DNA of 64,000 nt from Rhodobacteraceae bacterium (ex Bugula neritina AB1) (lineage in GTDB: Bacteria; Pseudomonadota; Alphaproteobacteria; Rhodobacterales; Rhodobacteraceae), in the NCBI GenBank assembly GCA_001730095.1, contig MDLF01000018.1, positions 1 to 64,000 of the forward strand, given 5' to 3'. Of the stretch, positions 44,222 through 53,499 are shown piece after piece; within the stretch, counting starts at the first letter, position 1; every line of letters begins with the position of its first letter. The position numbers and the translations under genes are program-made. The notes beneath the pieces were generated by a model. The model worked only from the letters and a program-made list of their open reading frames with translations. It ran no database searches and was not told the DNA's origin.

Positions 44222-45214
44222 CTATTTCTTCTGTTTGGCAAACAATCCCGTCAGCGCCCGCTGCACCGCTCTGCGGGTGCTGGGTTTGTGCTGCGGCGAG
44301 AATGGCATCGGGCGGCAGACCTCCATCGCGGCGATGCCGACGCGGGCGGACAAGGCGCCGTTGACCAGCCCTTCGCCGAAACGGCGGGAGAGTTTTGACA
44401 GAACCGAACCGCCCAGCACCGGTTCCAGCAGGTCATCCCCGGCGGCTACGGCGCCGGTGGCCGCCAGATGCGCCAGCACCGTCCGGGTCAGGCGCCATGA
44501 GCTGAAGTAACCGGGCCGGCCGCCATAAATGGCGGCCACCCGGCGGATCATACGGAGCGACGAGACCAGCGCCGTCAGCACATCCGCCAGCGCCATCGGC
44601 ACCAGCGCGGTCACGGTGGCGACCTGACGGGCAGCAGCTTCAACTTCCCGCAGGGCCAATGCATCAAGCGGCGCCAGCAGTTCATCCTCGACCAGCAGCA
44701 GCAGCGCATCCCCATCCATCACCTCTGCCTGCCGTTCTGCCAGCCGCGCCTGGTTCCAGATCAGATCCTCACGCTCCTTGTAAAACGCCTCAAGCCGGGC
44801 GGTGTATGCCTGGGCTGCTGCCAAATCTTCTGTATCTGATGCTTGCTGACGCAGGGCATCCACACGCCGCAGCCGGGACAGGGCGGCCAGCTCACGCAAT
44901 CCCATAAGCGATGCCATCAGAACCAGAACAGCCAGGCCAATGCTTATGGTCCAGCCCAGCACCGGAAAGCGAAGGATCAGCCCAGCTGCAAAATCCCAGG
45001 CGGCAACCGACGCCATAGCGCCGAACAGTGCCGCAAGAAGCGACCAGAACCAGCGCGCCAGCCGTGAAGGTCTTCGCGCGGCAATTCTGGCAGCTTGTTC
45101 CATAGCCAAGGGCTGCCCGCCCCCTGCTGCAAGATCCGGCACCGGCGGCGCATCGGAAACCCGCGGCGCTTGCGCTTCATCTTCCAGATCAAACAGAACC
45201 GGTTTTCCGCTCAT
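44222..45214 (-). CDS. ycjF: YcjF-type DUF697/TIGR01620 membrane protein
   Basis: A 330-residue protein: a charged N-terminal region (1-70), two TM helices (about 65-88 and 95-117), an amphipathic helical middle, and the DUF697-like C-terminal domain (ALVPMALADVLTALVSSLRMI ... FGEGLVNGALSARVGIAAMEVCRP). YcjF is usually encoded beside YcjX, as here. The role is poorly known; links to envelope stress have been reported for the pair. ATGA overlap with the GNAT gene. Confidence 0.88.
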   Translation of the reverse strand: MSGKPVLFDLEDEAQAPRVSDAPPVPDLAAGGGQPLAMEQAARIAARRPSRLARWFWSLLAALFGAMASVAAWDFAAGLILRFPVLGWTISIGLAVLVLMASLMGLRELAALSRLRRVDALRQQASDTEDLAAAQAYTARLEAFYKEREDLIWNQARLAERQAEVMDGDALLLLVEDELLAPLDALALREVEAAARQVATVTALVPMALADVLTALVSSLRMIRRVAAIYGGRPGYFSSWRLTRTVLAHLAATGAVAAGDDLLEPVLGGSVLSKLSRRFGEGLVNGALSARVGIAAMEVCRPMPFSPQHKPSTRRAVQRALTGLFAKQKK

Positions 45215-45666
45215 GCTGAAGCCTCCTGAAGCTTGCGCCATTCATATGAGATATCGGGCAAGCCTTCCTCATTACCTGATCCATCGCCCCGGCCTGTTTC
45301 CGTGAAACCTTCGCGCAGGTAAAATCGCTGCGCACGGGTGTTGGCTCTAAACGTATTCAGCACAAGCCGCGGCGAGGCCGCCTTGGCCGCATCCAGAAGC
45401 GCCTTGCCTGCTCCCTGCCCACGGGCCGACGGCGCAAGGTAGAGCGAGCAGATTTCCTCGCCCTTGCGTGCAAGAAATCCCAGAATGCGCCCGTCTCGCT
45501 CGGCCACTGTTACCCAGTCACGGTCAATCATCATGCCGCAGAAAAAGATGACTTCGGCTGCAGAATAGAGCTTGGGCATCCAGCCGGTGTCGTGCTGAAA
45601 ACCAAAGAGGATGTCTCCCATGGCGCCCGCATCAAGCGGGTTTGCAGGGCGCAGCACCAAAGTCAC
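45211..45666 (-). CDS. GNAT family N-acetyltransferase
   Basis: A 151-residue acetyltransferase. It starts at a GTG that overlaps the ycjX stop (GTGA); the peptide begins MTLVLRPANPLDAGAM. The acetyl-CoA loop SLYLAPSARGQGAGKALL and the C-terminal NTFRANTRAQRFYLREGF are typical. The substrate is unknown. Its place between ycjX and ycjF, coupled on both sides, suggests cotranslation rather than shared function. Confidence 0.92.
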   Translation of the reverse strand: MTLVLRPANPLDAGAMGDILFGFQHDTGWMPKLYSAAEVIFFCGMMIDRDWVTVAERDGRILGFLARKGEEICSLYLAPSARGQGAGKALLDAAKAASPRLVLNTFRANTRAQRFYLREGFTETGRGDGSGNEEGLPDISYEWRKLQEASA

Positions 45667-47075
45667 AATGCATCTCCGATCAGGAATTCGGCAGCACGAT
45701 CCAGACGGATGTGCGGCGGCCCGCTGCCCTGTTTCAAAGTGCGCGGTGCGGGAGCGAAGGACATCGCCTGATACTCCCCTTCCAGCCAGCACTCTGCCCC
45801 CTGACGCGCAGGCATCAGCAATTGGGCAGGATCCTGCGGCAAAGCGCCGGGGTAAAAGGCGGCCTGCCTGCCGTTCCGCAGCAGGGTGCCGCGCACGCAA
45901 GGCAGCTCGGTGCCGTCATGGCTGCGCATTTCTTCGGTAGTGGTGCGCAGGGAGGCCATGGCCAGCGCCGTGGTTTCGGCGCCTGCAAAACGGGCGCGGT
46001 CCTGCGCGTCACGGGTCAGCGCCTCTATGATAGCAGTCATCGCCCCGTGCTGAGCATGATGCAAATGATCTGCCTTGGTGGCCGCAAACAGGATCTTTTC
46101 CACCCGTTTACCGCCCAGAAGCCGGTTCAGAAAGCGGTTCCGGCCCGGCTTGAAAGCGCTGAGGATATCCGTCATCGCATGGCGCAGATCCTCCACTGCC
46201 TGCGGGCCAGAATGGATGGCCGACAGCGCATCGACCAGCACCACCTGCCGGTCGATACGCGCAAAATGGTCACGAAAGAAGGGTTTCACCACTTTGGATT
46301 TATAGGCCTCAAAGCGCCGCTCCATCTCTCGCGATAGGCTGCCGCGCGGCGACCGGGCCTCGGACGGCAGGGGCGCGAAGGTCAGCACCGGCGAGCCTGC
46401 CAGATCTCCCGGCAACAGAAAGCGTCCCGGGGTGCAATCGTAGAATCCCGCCGCGCGCGCCGCAGCCAGGTATTCGGCAAAGGCAGCCGCCAGCGCCTGG
46501 GCTCGCGGTTCATCATGTGTCTCTGCAGGAACAGCTTTGGACATCTCTGCCAAAAAGCGTTCTGCCTGTGGACGGCTGGCGATGCGCGACAGGACATCTT
46601 CGGACCATGCGGCATAGGATTTGTCCAGCAGGGCCAGATCCAGCAGCCATTCGCCGGGGTAGTCGACAATATCCAGATGCAGGGTACGCGGCCCCTGTAA
46701 GCCTGCCAGCAGGCCGGCGGGCCGCACCTTCAAGCTAAGACGCAGCTCTGACACCGCCCTTGTGCTGTCCGGCCAATGGGGTGACGGCCCGGTCAGTGCC
46801 GCGAGGTGGTTTTCAAAATCGAACCGCGGCACGGTGTCGTCTGGCTGCGGCTGCAGGAATGCAGCCTCAATCCGCCCTTCGCGCGCAGCATTCAGCTGCA
46901 GCATACGGCCACGATCCAGCAGATTGGCCACCAGTGAGGTAATGAACACTGTCTTGCCAGAGCGCGCCAGCCCTGTAACGCCCAGCCGAAGCGGCCGGTC
47001 GAACAGCGCTGCTGAGACACCGCTGGCTGCGCTCTCCACGCTGCTCATCACCCCGTCTGCAAGGGAGGTTATCAC
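45663..47075 (-). CDS. ycjX: YcjX-type DUF463 P-loop GTPase-like protein
   Basis: A 470-residue DUF463 protein with Walker A GLARSGKTVFITSLVANLL, the YPGEWLLDL segment (Walker B region, DIVDYPGEW) and the guanine-type ATKADHLHH. YcjX is a GTP-binding protein with links to sigma-E and phage-shock responses in enterobacteria. The chosen start is a GTG at 47075 (AGGA upstream); an ATG nine codons later is the main alternative. Upstream in-frame sequence is antisense to truA and not coding. Confidence 0.9.
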   Translation of the reverse strand: MITSLADGVMSSVESAASGVSAALFDRPLRLGVTGLARSGKTVFITSLVANLLDRGRMLQLNAAREGRIEAAFLQPQPDDTVPRFDFENHLAALTGPSPHWPDSTRAVSELRLSLKVRPAGLLAGLQGPRTLHLDIVDYPGEWLLDLALLDKSYAAWSEDVLSRIASRPQAERFLAEMSKAVPAETHDEPRAQALAAAFAEYLAAARAAGFYDCTPGRFLLPGDLAGSPVLTFAPLPSEARSPRGSLSREMERRFEAYKSKVVKPFFRDHFARIDRQVVLVDALSAIHSGPQAVEDLRHAMTDILSAFKPGRNRFLNRLLGGKRVEKILFAATKADHLHHAQHGAMTAIIEALTRDAQDRARFAGAETTALAMASLRTTTEEMRSHDGTELPCVRGTLLRNGRQAAFYPGALPQDPAQLLMPARQGAECWLEGEYQAMSFAPAPRTLKQGSGPPHIRLDRAAEFLIGDAL

Positions 47076-47189
47076 CAAGGTCCTGATCCTGCTCTGTTCT
47101 TGCTGCTGACAAGATAGACAGCATGCCGCCGGGTTACCAGAGTTCACGCAGGGCTTGCCCCGGCTTGCCCCTATTGCTAGGTGGCCGCC

Positions 47190-47957
47190 ATGCCGCGTTT
47201 TGCTTTGAAAGTCGAATATCATGGAAAGCCCTTTGCCGGCTGGCAGAGGCAGAAAGACTTGCCGTCGGTACAGGGTGCGATCGAGGCTGCGCTGGCCAAA
47301 CTGCAGCCGGGGGAACACACCATTGCAGCGGCCGGACGCACCGACACCGGCGTGCATGCCCTGGGACAGGTCGCCCATTGCGACATGGCCAAAGACTGGG
47401 ATCCGTTCCGCCTGTCGGAGGCGCTGAACTACCATTTGAAACCCGCCCCGGTGTCGATTGTGGATTGCGCGCGGGTTGACAGTGACTGGCATGCGCGGTT
47501 TTCGGCGGTGGAGCGGCAGTATCTGTTCCGCATCCTGATCCGCCGCGCACCTGCAACGCATGACGCAGGCCAGGTCTGGCAAATCAACCATGACCTGGAT
47601 ACGGACGCCATGCAGGAAGCGGCCAATCATCTGACTGGCAACCATGACTTCACCACTTTCCGCTCCTCGATCTGTCAGGCGGCCAGCCCGGTCAAAACAC
47701 TGAATGAGCTGACCTTGGAGCGGGTGCAGGGCTTTTCCGGGCCGGAAATCCATTTCCACGTCCGCGCCCGCAGCTTCCTGCACAATCAGGTCCGCAGTTT
47801 TGTCGGCACGCTGGAGCGAGTGGGCGCCAGCGCGTGGGAACCGGCGGATGTGAAGGCCGCACTGGAGGCCTGCGACCGGGCCGCCTGCGGGCCAGTCTGC
47901 CCCGGTCATGGCCTTTATCTGGCGCGGGTTGGCTATCCGGACGATCCGTTCGTCTAA
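47190..47957 (+). CDS. truA: tRNA pseudouridine(38-40) synthase TruA
   Basis: A 255-residue pseudouridine synthase with catalytic Asp in [15 protein letters not shown], plus [14 protein letters not shown] and [13 protein letters not shown]. It modifies positions 38-40 of the anticodon stem. The ATG giving [12 protein letters not shown] is chosen over a GTG 9 bases earlier. Confidence 0.97.
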   Translation: MPRFALKVEYHGKPFAGWQRQKDLPSVQGAIEAALAKLQPGEHTIAAAGRTDTGVHALGQVAHCDMAKDWDPFRLSEALNYHLKPAPVSIVDCARVDSDWHARFSAVERQYLFRILIRRAPATHDAGQVWQINHDLDTDAMQEAANHLTGNHDFTTFRSSICQAASPVKTLNELTLERVQGFSGPEIHFHVRARSFLHNQVRSFVGTLERVGASAWEPADVKAALEACDRAACGPVCPGHGLYLARVGYPDDPFV

Positions 47958-48155
47958 ACCAAAACAGAGAGGGCCATCCGGGCACTCCCTGCGCACCGTC
48001 CCTACACCTTCTGTGCAACAGACGAATTCCGGCCGATGCCACCTTTGAATGGCCACACGGGTCTGTCATACTCACGTAACAAACACCGAGACAGCAGCTG
48101 TCTGGAGGCGGCTCCCCGCTGCAGGCCTGCCCAAAAATATGAGGCAAGACCCCGA

Positions 48156-48890
48156 ATGCCCGCTGCAACAAAACCGCCGCTTTTGGCCGTGCTTATCGAC
48201 GCCGACAACATCTCTGCCAAACACGCCGAGGCGATGTTCGAGGAAATCGCTTCGTTCGGCGAAGCCAGCATCCGCCGCATCTATGGTGATTTTGCCGGTG
48301 GCGGACCGCAGGGCTGGAACAAGGAAAAACTGGCAGCACTGGCCATTGTGCCGCACCAGCAGTTTGCCAATACCACCGGCAAGAACGCCTCAGACATTGC
48401 GCTGGTGATTGACGCGATGGACATCCTGCACTCGGGCCGCTTTGACGGATTTGTGCTGATTTCCTCGGACAGTGATTTCACCCGTCTGGCCAGCCGCATC
48501 CGTGAACAGGGGGTGGATGTGTTTGGCATGGGCATGCGCAAGACGCCTGCTGCCTTCGTACAGGCGTGCAAGCGGTTCATCTATGTGGAGAACCTGCTGG
48601 AAGAGCCGACAAAACCAAAGGCAAAGCCCAAAAAGGAAGAGAGCAACGGCAATGCCCCCACTGAGCTGGCAGATCCAACCAAACTGGTGGTGCGGGCCAT
48701 GGACGCAATCGGCCAGGAAGACGAGTGGTTCACATTGGGCCAGATCGGCCAATACATCACTGCTGCGTTTCCGGACTTCGACACCCGCAGTTATGGCAAA
48801 CGCAAACTGAGCGACCTGATCACCACGCTGAAACTGTTTGAAACCAAACGCGGTGACGGCAACCAGATCCTGGTGCGACGGCTGGACTGA
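48156..48890 (+). CDS. NYN domain (LabA-like) protein with OST-HTH/LOTUS domain
   Basis: A 244-residue protein: an N-terminal NYN/PIN-like RNase domain (about 8-150; LAVLIDADNIS, DIALVIDAMDIL, GFVLISSDSDFTRLASRIRE, all with the acidic metal-binding residues), a Lys-rich linker (about 152-170), and a C-terminal OST-HTH/LOTUS RNA-binding domain (about 178-244; DEWFTLGQIGQYITAAFPDF ... LSDLITTLKLFE). It is likely a metal-dependent endoribonuclease whose target is unknown. The gene stands alone. Confidence 0.9.
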   Translation: MPAATKPPLLAVLIDADNISAKHAEAMFEEIASFGEASIRRIYGDFAGGGPQGWNKEKLAALAIVPHQQFANTTGKNASDIALVIDAMDILHSGRFDGFVLISSDSDFTRLASRIREQGVDVFGMGMRKTPAAFVQACKRFIYVENLLEEPTKPKAKPKKEESNGNAPTELADPTKLVVRAMDAIGQEDEWFTLGQIGQYITAAFPDFDTRSYGKRKLSDLITTLKLFETKRGDGNQILVRRLD

Positions 48891-48971
48891 GCCTGCGATT
48901 ACCATCTTTCGATTGCACGAAAACCGTGGCTTACTCCGGTCAAAGCGACGCGGCGACGGAAAGGAACGCAT

Positions 48972-49907
48972 ATGGCAATGCTGATCAGCATCGGCCACGA
49001 CGGCTGGTACACCGAAGAGCAGCTGGCAACGGAGCTACATGCGATGGCACCCGGCGCTGATATCCGGCCCGCCTCCAACCCCGGAAATCTGGAGGATATT
49101 TCGGTGCTGGCCGTCTCAGCGCTGAAAGGCGACCTGCTGGCGCGATTGCCAAACCTGAAGCTGGTGCAGAAACTGGGCGCCGGGGTGGAGACCATCGTGG
49201 CACACCCAAGCCTTGCACCGCATGTGCGCGTCACCCGGCTGCGACCGCTGGAACCCGCCCATGAAATCGCTGAATACTGCCTGGCCTATGTGCTGCGCAG
49301 TCAACGCAACATGGCAGCGCATGAAGCTTCCCAAAACCACAGCGCGTGGCAGCCGCGGGCGCCGCGGCGTCCGCAGGAAACCACAGTGGGCGTGCTCGGT
49401 CTGGGTCACATCGGCGGCATGACCGCACGGCTGATGCGCGACCTGCGGTTCCGGGTTCTGGGCTGGAGCCGCTCTCCCAAGCAGATCGAAGGTGTGGACT
49501 GCCGCCACGGCGCGGCGCAGCTGCGCCAGATGCTGGGTGCTTGCGATTATCTCTGTTCGATCCTGCCCTCCACCCCGGCCACCCGTGGACTGATCAACGC
49601 CGACACGCTGGCGGCGATGAAGCCGGGCGCCACGCTGATCAACGCAGGGCGCGGTGATCTGGTGGATGAACCGGCGCTGCTGGCGGCGCTGGACACAGGC
49701 ACCCCCGGGCATGCGGTTCTGGATGTGGTGAGCAAAGAGCCGCTGCCTGCGGACAATCCGCTATGGACGCATCCGCAGGTCACCATCACCCCACATGTCT
49801 CCGGCTGGCACCTGGGCGACGCATTGAAAGATGTCACAGAGAACCTGCGGCGGCTGGAAGCCGGAGAAGACCTGCTGCATGAGGTCGACCGGCAGCGCGG
49901 CTATTAA
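48972..49907 (+). CDS. D-2-hydroxyacid dehydrogenase family protein
   Basis: A 311-residue NAD(P)-dependent dehydrogenase: dinucleotide motif GVLGLGHIGGMTARL, substrate/catalytic segments NAGRGDLVDEPALL, SKEPLP (Glu) and TPHVSGWH (His). It is closest in pattern to glyoxylate/hydroxypyruvate reductases (GhrA-like), but the substrate cannot be fixed by eye. GGAAAGGA precedes the ATG. Confidence 0.9.
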   Translation: MAMLISIGHDGWYTEEQLATELHAMAPGADIRPASNPGNLEDISVLAVSALKGDLLARLPNLKLVQKLGAGVETIVAHPSLAPHVRVTRLRPLEPAHEIAEYCLAYVLRSQRNMAAHEASQNHSAWQPRAPRRPQETTVGVLGLGHIGGMTARLMRDLRFRVLGWSRSPKQIEGVDCRHGAAQLRQMLGACDYLCSILPSTPATRGLINADTLAAMKPGATLINAGRGDLVDEPALLAALDTGTPGHAVLDVVSKEPLPADNPLWTHPQVTITPHVSGWHLGDALKDVTENLRRLEAGEDLLHEVDRQRGY

Positions 49908-49939
49908 TCCCCCTTCGGACAGACGCGCCTGCGGCTTCT

Positions 49940-49954
49940 TTCTGGTCCCAAATA
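49940..49954 (-). repeat. short conserved motif at a convergent gene end (copy 1)
   Basis: On the minus strand it reads TATTTGGGACCAGAA. It matches the 62910-62924 copy (TATTTAAGACCAGAA) at 13 of 15 positions. Both sit in spacers between convergent genes near a strong inverted repeat. Confidence 0.5.
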
Positions 49955-49969
49955 CCCCCGCCGGAGGCA

Positions 49970-49997
49970 CCGGCTTTTTCCAGCAGGAAAAAGCCGG
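49970..49997. terminator. bidirectional terminator
   Basis: CCGGCTTTTTCC-AGCA-GGAAAAAGCCGG, a perfect 12-bp stem with a 4-base loop (49970-49981 with 49986-49997). The T-run lies inside the stem on both strands. It lies between the converging dehydrogenase and gcvH genes and can serve both. Confidence 0.8.
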
Positions 49998-50016
49998 ATC
50001 CAAATCAGCAGCCGGA

Positions 50017-50376
50017 TCAGCCAATGAAATCCTTGTAGCCAGCCTCGTCCATGTAGTCGTCCATCGGCGACAGGTCAGAGGGTTTGATCTTGAAGAACCA
50101 GGCGTCGCCCTCAGCGTCCTCGTTCACCTTGCCGGGGTCGTCGGCCAGCGCTTCGTTCACCTCGACGATCTCACCATCCAGCGGAGCCAGAATGTCCGAT
50201 GCCGCCTTCACCGATTCAATCACCACGATCTCGTCGTCCTTTGACACCTCAGTGCCTGGCTCGGGTAGTTCGACATAGACCACCTCGCCCAGCTGCTCGG
50301 CGGCGTGGGCGGTGATGCCGACGATGACCAGATCGCCTTCAGGCAGCAGCCACTCGTGTTCTTCGGTGTATTTCAT
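50017..50376 (-). CDS. gcvH: glycine cleavage system H protein
   Basis: A 119-residue lipoyl carrier: MKYTEEHEWL, VVYVELPEPGTEV, and the lipoylated lysine (Lys57) in VVIESVKAASD. It shuttles the aminomethyl group between GcvP and GcvT. No gcvT or gcvP lies in this window, which is unusual because these genes often cluster. No glycine riboswitch was seen upstream. Confidence 0.97.
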   Translation of the reverse strand: MKYTEEHEWLLPEGDLVIVGITAHAAEQLGEVVYVELPEPGTEVSKDDEIVVIESVKAASDILAPLDGEIVEVNEALADDPGKVNEDAEGDAWFFKIKPSDLSPMDDYMDEAGYKDFIG

Positions 50377-50545
50377 GGGGATGTGTTCCTTCGAAGAGGC
50401 GTGGGTTTTGAATAGGTTAAGCGGCCGGAATTGGCGCCGCGGATCGCAAGGGACAATCCTCGCATACGCGGGTATACGGTATCAACGGGCCGGGCGGGCG
50501 ATCAAGACGACAAATCACCAGGACGCAAGAAACTGCGGCTGTGGT

Positions 50546-51994
50546 TCAGAACAGGTTGAAATATTCCGCCTGCTCCCACTCGCTGACCGTATCCAGGTAG
50601 CGCTCCCATTCAAAGGTCTTCAGCCGAAGCAGATAATCCACGGTGTCCGCTCCCAGCGCGTCGCGGCAGAGCGCCGAATTCGCGAACCCTTCCAGCGCCT
50701 GGCCCAAAGACCGCGGCAGGCGTTCGGCGTCTTCGCTGTAGGGTGACAGGGTGGGTTTCGGCGCCTCCAATCCTTCCCGGATCCCGGCCGCACCTGCAAT
50801 GATCTGGGCCGCCAGCGCGTAATAGGGATTGGCCGAACTGTCCGGCGCGCGGTTTTCGATGCGGCTTGCGGGGTCTTGGGTCTGCATCAGCGCGCGCAGC
50901 ATGGCGCCGCGGTTATCCTCGCCCCAGCTGATACGGTTCGGGGCCAGCTGGAACGGCAAGTAACGCTTGTAGCTGTTCACCGTCGGCGCGATCAGCAGCG
51001 AGGTTTCAGCGGCATATTTCAAAAGCCCTGCCATCCAGGCGCTGGCGGGCGGGGCCAGCATCCCTGCGGTTTCCGGCATGAACAGATTGCGCCCGGCCGC
51101 AAGATCCTGCAGCGACTGGTGCACGTGCCAGCCGTTAGCCATGGCGTTGTCCAGCCGCGGTTTGGCCATAAAGCTGGCGTGCAGTCCGCGTCTGGCGCAG
51201 ACCTCCTTGACCATGGTGCGAAACATCACCATGGCATCTGCCTGCGCCATCGCACTGTCAGGGGCAAAGGTGAACTCGACCTGGCTTGGGCCCATTTCGA
51301 TTTCCACCGAGCGCACGGGCAGACCCAGCTTCTGCGCGTTGCGGCGCAGCAGGTCCAGCACCTCCTCCACCTCGCCATAGCGGGTTTCGGTGAGATACTG
51401 GTAGCCCTGCGTGAGGTTGCGGGTCTGCACCGGAGTGCCGGGGCGTGCGGCCTGATCATGGGCTGCGGATTTGTCCGCCAGTTCGTACAGGTGAAACTCC
51501 ACCTCCAGCCCAAAGGTGGCCGCCATCCCCTGCGCTGCCAGCATCTCCACCTGTCTGTGCAACACAGCACAGGACGCAAAGGGAACGGGCCTGCCGTCGG
51601 GGTAGACCGGTGTGCAGAAAATCCAGGCAGAGTGGCCGGACCACGGCAGAGCGCGCCAGGTATCCGGGCGCGGCACCAGCAGAACATCGCCTGCCCCCTG
51701 CATCGGGCCGGCCAGCCCGGCGCCATTCTCCCACACCGGAAACGCAGTGCGATGGGACGTGTCTTTGAGCAGCAGGGTTGCCGGCACGCTGAGGCCCTGG
51801 TCGAAAATTCCGGCCAAAGCCTCTGCCATCACCGTCTTGCCGCGCAGCAGCCCATGCTGGTCCGGAAACAGCACCCGCACCGTTTCAATCCCGTCGAACT
51901 GGGCGCGAGAGGTGATCTCCGCCGCTTTACGGCAGTCCTCTGGTGCCAGCAGACCCAAGCGGGCCAGTTTTCCAGATGTGAAATTTTCTGCCAT
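50546..51994 (-). CDS. glutamine synthetase-family protein
   Basis: A 482-residue protein with a beta-grasp N-terminal part (VRVLFPDQHGLLRGK) and the catalytic glutamine synthetase domain: metal-binding Glu residues in FGLEVEFHLYE and EIEMGPSQVEFTF, NGWHVHQSL (ammonia/glutamate site), TVNSYKRYLP, and RIENRAPDSSANPYYALA. It looks more like gamma-glutamyl-polyamine or -amine synthetases (PuuA-like) than ammonia-assimilating GlnA. It is divergent from an IclR regulator, its likely controller. Confidence 0.88.
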   Translation of the reverse strand: MAENFTSGKLARLGLLAPEDCRKAAEITSRAQFDGIETVRVLFPDQHGLLRGKTVMAEALAGIFDQGLSVPATLLLKDTSHRTAFPVWENGAGLAGPMQGAGDVLLVPRPDTWRALPWSGHSAWIFCTPVYPDGRPVPFASCAVLHRQVEMLAAQGMAATFGLEVEFHLYELADKSAAHDQAARPGTPVQTRNLTQGYQYLTETRYGEVEEVLDLLRRNAQKLGLPVRSVEIEMGPSQVEFTFAPDSAMAQADAMVMFRTMVKEVCARRGLHASFMAKPRLDNAMANGWHVHQSLQDLAAGRNLFMPETAGMLAPPASAWMAGLLKYAAETSLLIAPTVNSYKRYLPFQLAPNRISWGEDNRGAMLRALMQTQDPASRIENRAPDSSANPYYALAAQIIAGAAGIREGLEAPKPTLSPYSEDAERLPRSLGQALEGFANSALCRDALGADTVDYLLRLKTFEWERYLDTVSEWEQAEYFNLF

Positions 51995-52157
51995 TGTCGG
52001 GCCTCGTTGCGCGGCGTTGGTTGAAATTGCACCGGAAATGCCCGCAGGTCCAGTCTGCGGCGACTTTTACCGCAACCCTTTGCGAAATCTGGATATTCAG
52101 GGGGACTTTCATCTTGACTGCCTTCGCAAAGCGCACATTGATGCCAGTATCCGCACA

Positions 52158-52173
52158 CTGCCCGGCCGGGCAG
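52158..52173. promoter_or_regulatory. candidate operator, perfect 16-bp palindrome
   Basis: CTGCCCGGCCGGGCAG, a perfect palindrome 34 bases before the IclR start in the 213-bp divergent spacer with the glutamine synthetase-like gene. IclR regulators often bind palindromes in such spacers. An alternative reading is a chance GC-rich repeat. Confidence 0.4.
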
Positions 52174-52207
52174 CGGCACTTTAGGATCAGATTGGGACGG
52201 CCAAGTG

Positions 52208-52984
52208 ATGACAGCGGCAGAACAGGACAGAAACATTTCTTCGAGCTTTGCCAAGGGGCTGGCGGTTCTGGCCGTGTTTGATGCCGCAAACCCCAGCATG
52301 ACCCTGGCAGAAATTGCCCGGCGCAGCGGACAGGACCGGGCAACAGCCCGGCGCGGCGCGCTGACACTGGTTCAGGCGGGCTACCTGCGCCAGGACGGGC
52401 GAAAGCTGTCGCTGACCCCGCGGGTGCTCGCGCTGGCAGGCGGTTTTCTGCAGGCCAATCATTTCGGCCGCCGGGTGCAACCGGTGCTGAACCGACACGC
52501 CCGGCAGATGGAAACCGAAGTGACGCTGGCGATGCTGGATCAGGGACGCGTGCTGCTGCTGGCGCAATCCACCGTCGAGCACGGCCATATCACCTATGGG
52601 TTCACTGCCGGCTCGCATATCCCATTGGCGCACACCAGCCTGGGCCGGATGCTGCTGGCCGGACTGGGAGAGAGAGAGGCCGCCGCCGTGCTGGCAACAG
52701 CAGACATTCCGCGCCATACCAGCCAATCGCTGACCGAGCCGTCCGACATTCTGGACCGTGTCGCAAATGCGCGGGAACAAGGGTATTGTCTGACGGACGG
52801 CGAGTTCGAAGCCGGGATCACCGGCTATGCGGTGCCGGTGTCTCGACCTGGCCAGACGCCAATCGTGGCAGGCTGTTCTGCGCCGCGGGGCTCAAAACCG
52901 GAGGCGGATGCGGACCGGCTGCTGCGCGGGCTGCAGCTGTGCGCGGCAGAGCTGCGCCAGGCGGAAGCCGTGAACCATCTTTGA
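52208..52984 (+). CDS. IclR family transcriptional regulator
   Basis: A 258-residue regulator: an N-terminal winged HTH (about 12-75; MTLAEIARRSGQDRATARRG) and a C-terminal IclR effector domain (about 85-250; GSHIPLAHTSLGRMLLAGL, DGEFEAGITGYAVPV). It is divergent from the glutamine synthetase-like gene, its likely target. ATG at 52208 is used; a GTG 3 bases earlier is possible. Confidence 0.92.
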   Translation: MTAAEQDRNISSSFAKGLAVLAVFDAANPSMTLAEIARRSGQDRATARRGALTLVQAGYLRQDGRKLSLTPRVLALAGGFLQANHFGRRVQPVLNRHARQMETEVTLAMLDQGRVLLLAQSTVEHGHITYGFTAGSHIPLAHTSLGRMLLAGLGEREAAAVLATADIPRHTSQSLTEPSDILDRVANAREQGYCLTDGEFEAGITGYAVPVSRPGQTPIVAGCSAPRGSKPEADADRLLRGLQLCAAELRQAEAVNHL

Positions 52985-53064
52985 TCCCTTGGCGGCAAGC
53001 CACTCCTTGCAAAGCCCCTGCCCTGCGCTAGGCTGAGACAGGAAAATTCTGCAGGAGCATTTCG

Positions 53065-53379
53065 ATGATGAAACAGACTGCATTGGCCGCGGCGCTGTGC
53101 GCCATTCTGGCCCCGGCGGCCTGGGCCAAGGGCGTTGAGGGTAAGCAGGTCACAGTGCTGGGCCGCGATTGGGTGGTCGCCCCGGTTGAGGACACCCCGG
53201 GCCGTTTTAGCGCCACCCGGAAGAATCTGGAGCATCTGGCCTTTCGCCCGCCGGCGGTCCTGACCGCACGCCAAGCGGTGCGGGCCTTGCGCACGGCAAC
53301 CGGCTGCAGTGTCGACCTGAACACACTGGTGCGCAATATTACCGGCACTTATTCCGCCCAGGTGATCTGCCGCAAATAG
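53065..53379 (+). CDS. small secreted protein of unknown function
   Basis: A 104-residue protein with a clean signal peptide (about 1-21, cleavage after AWA). The mature part is basic, with two cysteines (GCSVDLN, VICRK) that could form a disulfide in the periplasm. No family recognised. GCAGGAG precedes two ATGs in tandem (53065 and 53068). Confidence 0.8.
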   Translation: MMKQTALAAALCAILAPAAWAKGVEGKQVTVLGRDWVVAPVEDTPGRFSATRKNLEHLAFRPPAVLTARQAVRALRTATGCSVDLNTLVRNITGTYSAQVICRK

Positions 53380-53499
53380 AAACACGCCTGACGCTTGCGC
53401 GGTTTGGCTGCGGTTTTCTGAAACATCCTCTTGGGAAATGTGATCATTTTCCGAGTCCAGCGGATTGAGCGGCGCCTGAGCCCCTGCCATAGATTGCGC

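Noticed and set aside
47076-48056. N-terminal extension of ycjX across truA
   Set aside because: The extension is antisense to truA and the DUF463 family starts near the GTG at 47075.
50377-50545. Glycine riboswitch upstream of gcvH
   Set aside because: The spacer lacks the conserved tandem aptamer cores.
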